Origin: Heterostelium album PN500
Taxonomy: Eukaryota > Evosea > Eumycetozoa > Acytosteliales > Acytosteliaceae
Assembly: GCF_000004825.1 (NCBI RefSeq)
Contig: NW_008805090.1
Coordinates: 186,001 to 250,000 of the forward strand
Reading direction: 5' to 3'
DNA: 64,000 nucleotides
In this document: piece after piece, positions 60,047 through 64,000 of the stretch
Layout: each line of letters begins with the position of its first letter
Numbering within the stretch: the first letter of the stretch is position 1
The notes under the pieces: generated by a model
Database searches by the model: none
Told to the model about the DNA's origin: nothing
What the model saw: only the letters and a program-made list of their open reading frames with translations
Translations under genes and position numbers: made by a program

Positions 60047-61104
60047 TTATACAGTTTGTAAACTTCCAGTTGAAGTTTTTTGGTCATCGGTCATGCTTCT
60101 ATCAACAGATATATCAACACCAGATGAATCAAGAGCAGCTGTTCTTTGGAGTGAAATGTCTCCTGATGATGTGTTGGAGGTGTGCTCTTCGATCATCTCT
60201 GGGAATCCAAGTGCCATTCTGATACGTGTGCAAATGTAACCTCTGCCCAGAATGATTGAAACCCAATAGATATTGATTACCTCGAGAATATAAATAGCCA
60301 AGTTTATCCAGTCAAGAGAGTCGTTAGGATTGAAAATGTAGAGCATGTTGACCACCCACAGAGTAATACCCATAAACACTGAAAGACCTAGAACTCCTTT
60401 AATCTTCTTTTTCAGCAACTCGTCCAAACTTCTCTTTCTAGTGAGATGAACCAAGATCTGGATACCAAAGTGTGTCAATGAGAGAGCGATCAAACCAACG
60501 TAACCAAGGAAATAGATTCTCCAAACGGTGTCCCACCACTTACGATTTCCAAATGGATCGTTCCAAACACCTTGCAAAATGGCAAAAACAGTATGAAAAG
60601 TTAAAGAGAAAATAATATTGGCGATGACAATTTTATCGATAATCTTGACTCTATTCAAGGGTAGATCGTCATCCTTTGAGTAAAATACAACGGCCAACTT
60701 GATCCAAAGCAACTCAATAAAGAAATACTCAAAAACCATGAACTGAACAGCCCATGTCCAAAGAGCAAGAGTAGTCGGATCCATATACATTGCTTCGGCA
60801 TCGGAAAAATATGCTGAAACACCAGAGAATATTCTCACTATCAATCAAATAAGATCAGTTAATAACAATTTTTTAAAAGTAGATATAATTTTTAAAAAAA
60901 CTTACATATAAGTGCAAAAAACATGGACATGAAAACCAAAAATGGAATCGATTTAAGATAAAATTGTTTCAAGTTTACTTTTAAATGTTTTTTCTTTTGA
61001 ATCTCTGCATAGATATTTGGTATGATAATGATTAATAAAGTTGGAATATGTAGCATTGATTCACCAAAGAACATCCAAGTTCCTCTTGTTAGATGTGCTA
61101 CCAT
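60047..61104 (-). CDS. Seven-span membrane protein of unknown family
   Basis: Two exons (61104-60906, 60837-60047) give 329 residues. There are seven hydrophobic helices: LHIPTLLIIIIPNIYA and IPFLVFMSMFFALI in exon 1, then five in exon 2 (beginning at ALWTWAVQFM, IVIANIIFSL, IYFLGYVGLI, GVLGLSVFMG and WINLAIYILE). The loop after helix 5 is basic (TRKRSLDELLKKK). The tail after helix 7 is soluble, with Ser/Thr and acidic residues. The layout recalls THH1/TOM1-type plant proteins or orphan 7TM receptors, but no E/DRY-like or other diagnostic motif was found. Splice phase is conserved. Confidence 0.75.
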
Positions 61105-62231
61105 TATTTATTATTTTTTTCTATATTATATATTTATGATCAAAAACTATGATGATTTCTGTCACAATGAATTTTAGTTTGATAAGACAGAGTTCTATAG
61201 ATGAAGAAAACCAAACAGAAAGAAAAAATAAAATAAATAAATTTAAATAAATTTAAAATAAAGGTTAGAACCGATTTTATTTTTGTTGTTGACAATCTAA
61301 ATTCATTACACGGAAGTAATGTAGGGAGCAATTTTTAGATACTATGAAGTGTAGGCCTTAAGTATAAATATTATCAAAGGTAAAAATCACTACACTCAAA
61401 CACTTTGAAAAAAAATCAACAACACATTAAGATATACATTTTTTGCTTTTAATAAAAAGTAAAGTTGTAAATTAAAAATGTCATTGTAACCTCCCGGTTT
61501 TAATCAAGTATGCAAATTTATTGATCGAGAAATCAACCTATCCCCATCCACAAAGTGCACCTTGTTTTATCGATCTTTTTTCAAATGAAACCCAGTTTTT
61601 TGCTTGTTTAACAGTGTTAAGCCTTAATGCCACCTATTTAAATATATTTGTTGTGGAGCTGGTTTAAATTTGATTTTGAAAGATATTTACGAATTCGTTA
61701 CTCGCAAGTCAACTGAATGTGGTCCGCCTTCAAAAAAATTTGTAAATACCCCAAAATGTGGGAGGAGGTCTACAAAAAAATTGTCAAAAAAATTTTAACT
61801 GTCGAACCGTCTAAGTCACTTTTGCACCCCACTAAAAAAAAAGATTCCCCATTGCCACCTAAAGAACCAATTTTTCGAAAATATCTAGAATAAATGATTT
61901 ACAACTTCATTATTATAAAATCTTATTTTTAGGCTTGGTGTTGGGCCATCACCATCTGTAAAATATTTATTTACAAGATTGATTGTTTGTTAAGTGGACT
62001 AGTTTTTAATGATTGCAAATCTTTTCTTTATTATGTTTATTTTCTAGCTCAATAAAATCACTTAATTTTCAAACAGTTTAAAAATTCCATTGTTACTAAA
62101 AGTGAAAAAAATAAATTATTACAAATATATTAAAATTATATACCTTATTAAAATTAAAATTATTTTATTAAAATTACAATTTTGTTATATTAAGTTAAAA
62201 AATTTTGGACCAAACTTTATACAAGAGACTA
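61105..62231. other. Spacer with a G/C-richer non-coding island
   Basis: Between the start of the seven-span gene and the stop of trip13. The portion 61480-61870 is noticeably less A/T-rich than other spacers and contains AGCTGG, CCGCC and GGGAGGAGG motifs, but all six frames are interrupted and no family is recognised. It might be a non-coding RNA or a decayed element. Confidence 0.35.
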
Positions 62232-63993
62232 TTATAATTTATCAATTTTTGAATTGTTTTCGATCTCACTTGTCAGCGTAGATTTCATAAGTTGAAGGAA
62301 ATGATGTAAATCTATTGGAATATTCTTTTTGGAAAAAATAAAATAATAATTAATGTTAAAATTAGAATAGTTCAGTTCAATTTCGAATTGAAATACTCAC
62401 AGTATTGTTATTTGAAAATGCAATAAAAGGAATCTTTCGAAGTGATCTACCACTGAATCCATCGGATAAATGTGCAATCTCCTTGACCAAACTAATTTGA
62501 TATTTAACTTGCTCATCGGTTGGATTGACATTGGCAATTAGATTCTTTCTCTCCAGCTCTACCAGACACGACTTGATGATATCCCATCTGGCCTGTATCG
62601 TTGGTGGTCCAATAAATTGTTTAATATCAACTCTATCTATAAATGCAATATCTTTTATCATAAAGAATATATTGAAATGTACATAGTTAGTTAGTAACAA
62701 AAAATTGATGTTTAAACCATTACAAACTTATACACATACCGACTGCACCAACTAAATTGGAAGTAGTTAGAATCAATACATTTGGCAGATATTTTAGACG
62801 ATCGAGTTGAGTTAGGAATGCGTTGACCACACGAATGGAATCGGATGGTTCGCCACCAGAGATTGCTGCTTTACGAGCTGCAGTCAGACTCTCGACCTCA
62901 TCAATAAGAACGACCACCAGAGAATCTGTATCTTCGGCAAGCTCCTTGATCTTCTCGAATACCTTCATCACCAACTTTCCACTCTCTGAGAACCACTTAC
63001 TAAACAAACTATGCGAGTTTATCTCAATGAGTGTTACATTTCCATCGTTGTGTTGTCTACCAATCGATATCTTTTGTGCCAATGCCTTACAAAGACTTGT
63101 CTTTCCAGTTCCAGGTGGTCCATTCAATAATATAATTCTAATTTAAATATTAATATAAGATTAATGTTAATTAAACTATCCAATATATTTATGAATAATA
63201 ATATATTTAACCTACTTATTATGAGATATAATATTTTGATCAATATTTGAAGTTGAAAATTTTAAAATCGTTGATAAATATTGTAATAGTTTAGGTTTGA
63301 TATTTCCATCATAAATTAAACTAATATAATGAATGAATGATGAATGAATGATTGTCAATAATCGCTAGTAATTTAATTGATTCGAATATTATTAAATGCT
63401 TACTTCTCCCAGAGTGTTGAATATTGATAGTTTGGTAGGATTGTGAGTTGATAGGGAGATGATTCCTCTGGATTATCGATATCTTCATCGACTGAATCTT
63501 CTCTATTCAATTTATAGGGATGTATGTCAAACGATAGTAAATCTCTGTGTCCAGTGTTGTTGTTATCCAGTTTATCTTGTTGACATCTTCCAAAGTGATC
63601 GTAGATCTTCAGTAGTTTGATATCGTTCTTTAATTTCTCGATCCTTTCAAAGTTAAATAGATTATTATTATTGTTGTTGTTATTGTTAAAACTAGAACAT
63701 CTTCCAATAATTTTGCTAGCTATGAAATCAATGACGTCACTGAACTCTATGATAATCGTTGGATTCGAAATTAAAGATTCAATCAAATTCAACTTTAAAA
63801 AAGGATCGATAATAAATGATCGAACATCATCTCTAATTGAGCTATAGGCGACTGATGATCTATCCAATAACTCTATCTCCACTACATTAATACAATGAAT
63901 GATTTGATTAATTTTAAAAGTTTATTCAAAAAAATCATCAATCAAATTGATAAAAATATAAATAAATAATAAACTACCATCTATTTTAATCAT
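62232..63993 (-). CDS. trip13: TRIP13 / Pch2 AAA+ ATPase
   Basis: Hexameric AAA+ ATPase that remodels HORMA-domain proteins (Mad2, Rev7, meiotic HORMADs). Six exons (63993-63978, 63881-63404, 63320-63216, 63137-62740, 62651-62401, 62324-62232) give 446 residues, against 432 in human. The Walker [18 protein letters not shown], the substrate loop [19 protein letters not shown], Walker [16 protein letters not shown], sensor 1 LILTTSN and the [15 protein letters not shown] arginine-finger region are all present. The C-terminal lid reads [12 protein letters not shown]. The N-terminal domain has an Asn tract. Start ATG lies seven bases from the window edge; it matches the family's short N-terminus ([13 protein letters not shown]), but an upstream exon outside the window cannot be excluded. 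Confidence 0.94.
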
Positions 63994-64000
63994 AATTATT

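Overview
The window looks like nuclear DNA of a dictyostelid social amoeba. Spacers are very A/T-rich and full of homopolymers and CAA/AAT/ATC repeats. Introns are short and A/T-rich with GTAAGT or GTATGT donors and no long pyrimidine tract. Several proteins carry poly-Asn, poly-Thr or poly-Ser tracts. Families such as the dictyostelid-type ankyrin-repeat proteins and secreted IPT/TIG proteins fit the same group. Coding sequence is less A/T-biased than I would expect of Dictyostelium discoideum, so a Heterostelium-, Cavenderia- or Tieghemostelium-like genome seems more likely; I cannot settle the species by eye.

Layout, left to right. 0.8-3.9 kb: sdhC (+) and an F-box/LRR gene (-). 3.9-8.0 kb: a 4.1 kb spacer without a recognisable gene. 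8.0-14.7 kb: a BRO1-domain gene (-), trmt2A (-) and, divergently, a TPR/MYND/SET gene (+). 14.7-16.9 kb: a spacer with tRNA-Ala(AGC), a T-rich tandem tract and a perfect 54-bp palindrome. 16.9-25.5 kb: psmD3/Rpn3 (+), a FANCB-like gene (+), an mmachc gene carrying an apparent frameshift (-) and hibch (+). 25.5-28.9 kb: a second long spacer that may hold regulatory and spliced-leader sequence for a small FCS-like zinc-finger gene. 29.7-36.6 kb: a low-complexity zinc-finger protein, an ankyrin-repeat protein and a RasGAP-PH-LRR protein, all +. 36.7-46.1 kb: two secreted-protein genes on the minus strand, a 2,279-residue protein in which a DNase II domain sits between blocks of IPT/TIG repeats, and a phospholipase-B1-like GDSL protein with an altered active site. 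47.0-56.1 kb: rbm42 (-), an NPSN-like SNARE (+), a small eight-cysteine secreted peptide (+), psmD13/Rpn9 (+) and a thioredoxin-fold/PH-like protein (+). 56.3-64.0 kb: vps52 (-), a seven-span membrane protein (-) and trip13/Pch2 (-).

Most genes are single-copy housekeeping genes: proteasome lid, mitochondrial respiration and valine breakdown, vitamin B12 processing, tRNA modification, and GARP/SNARE trafficking. I see no operon-like or defence-island organisation, no CRISPR array and no intact mobile element. The least ordinary content is the IPT/TIG-DNase II protein with its secreted GDSL neighbour, the RasGAP-LRR protein whose arginine finger seems to be missing, and the possible FANCB.

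Exon boundaries were worked out by hand from splice motifs, reading-frame phase and recalled family sequences. All intron-containing gene models keep frame across their junctions, except the mmachc model noted below.
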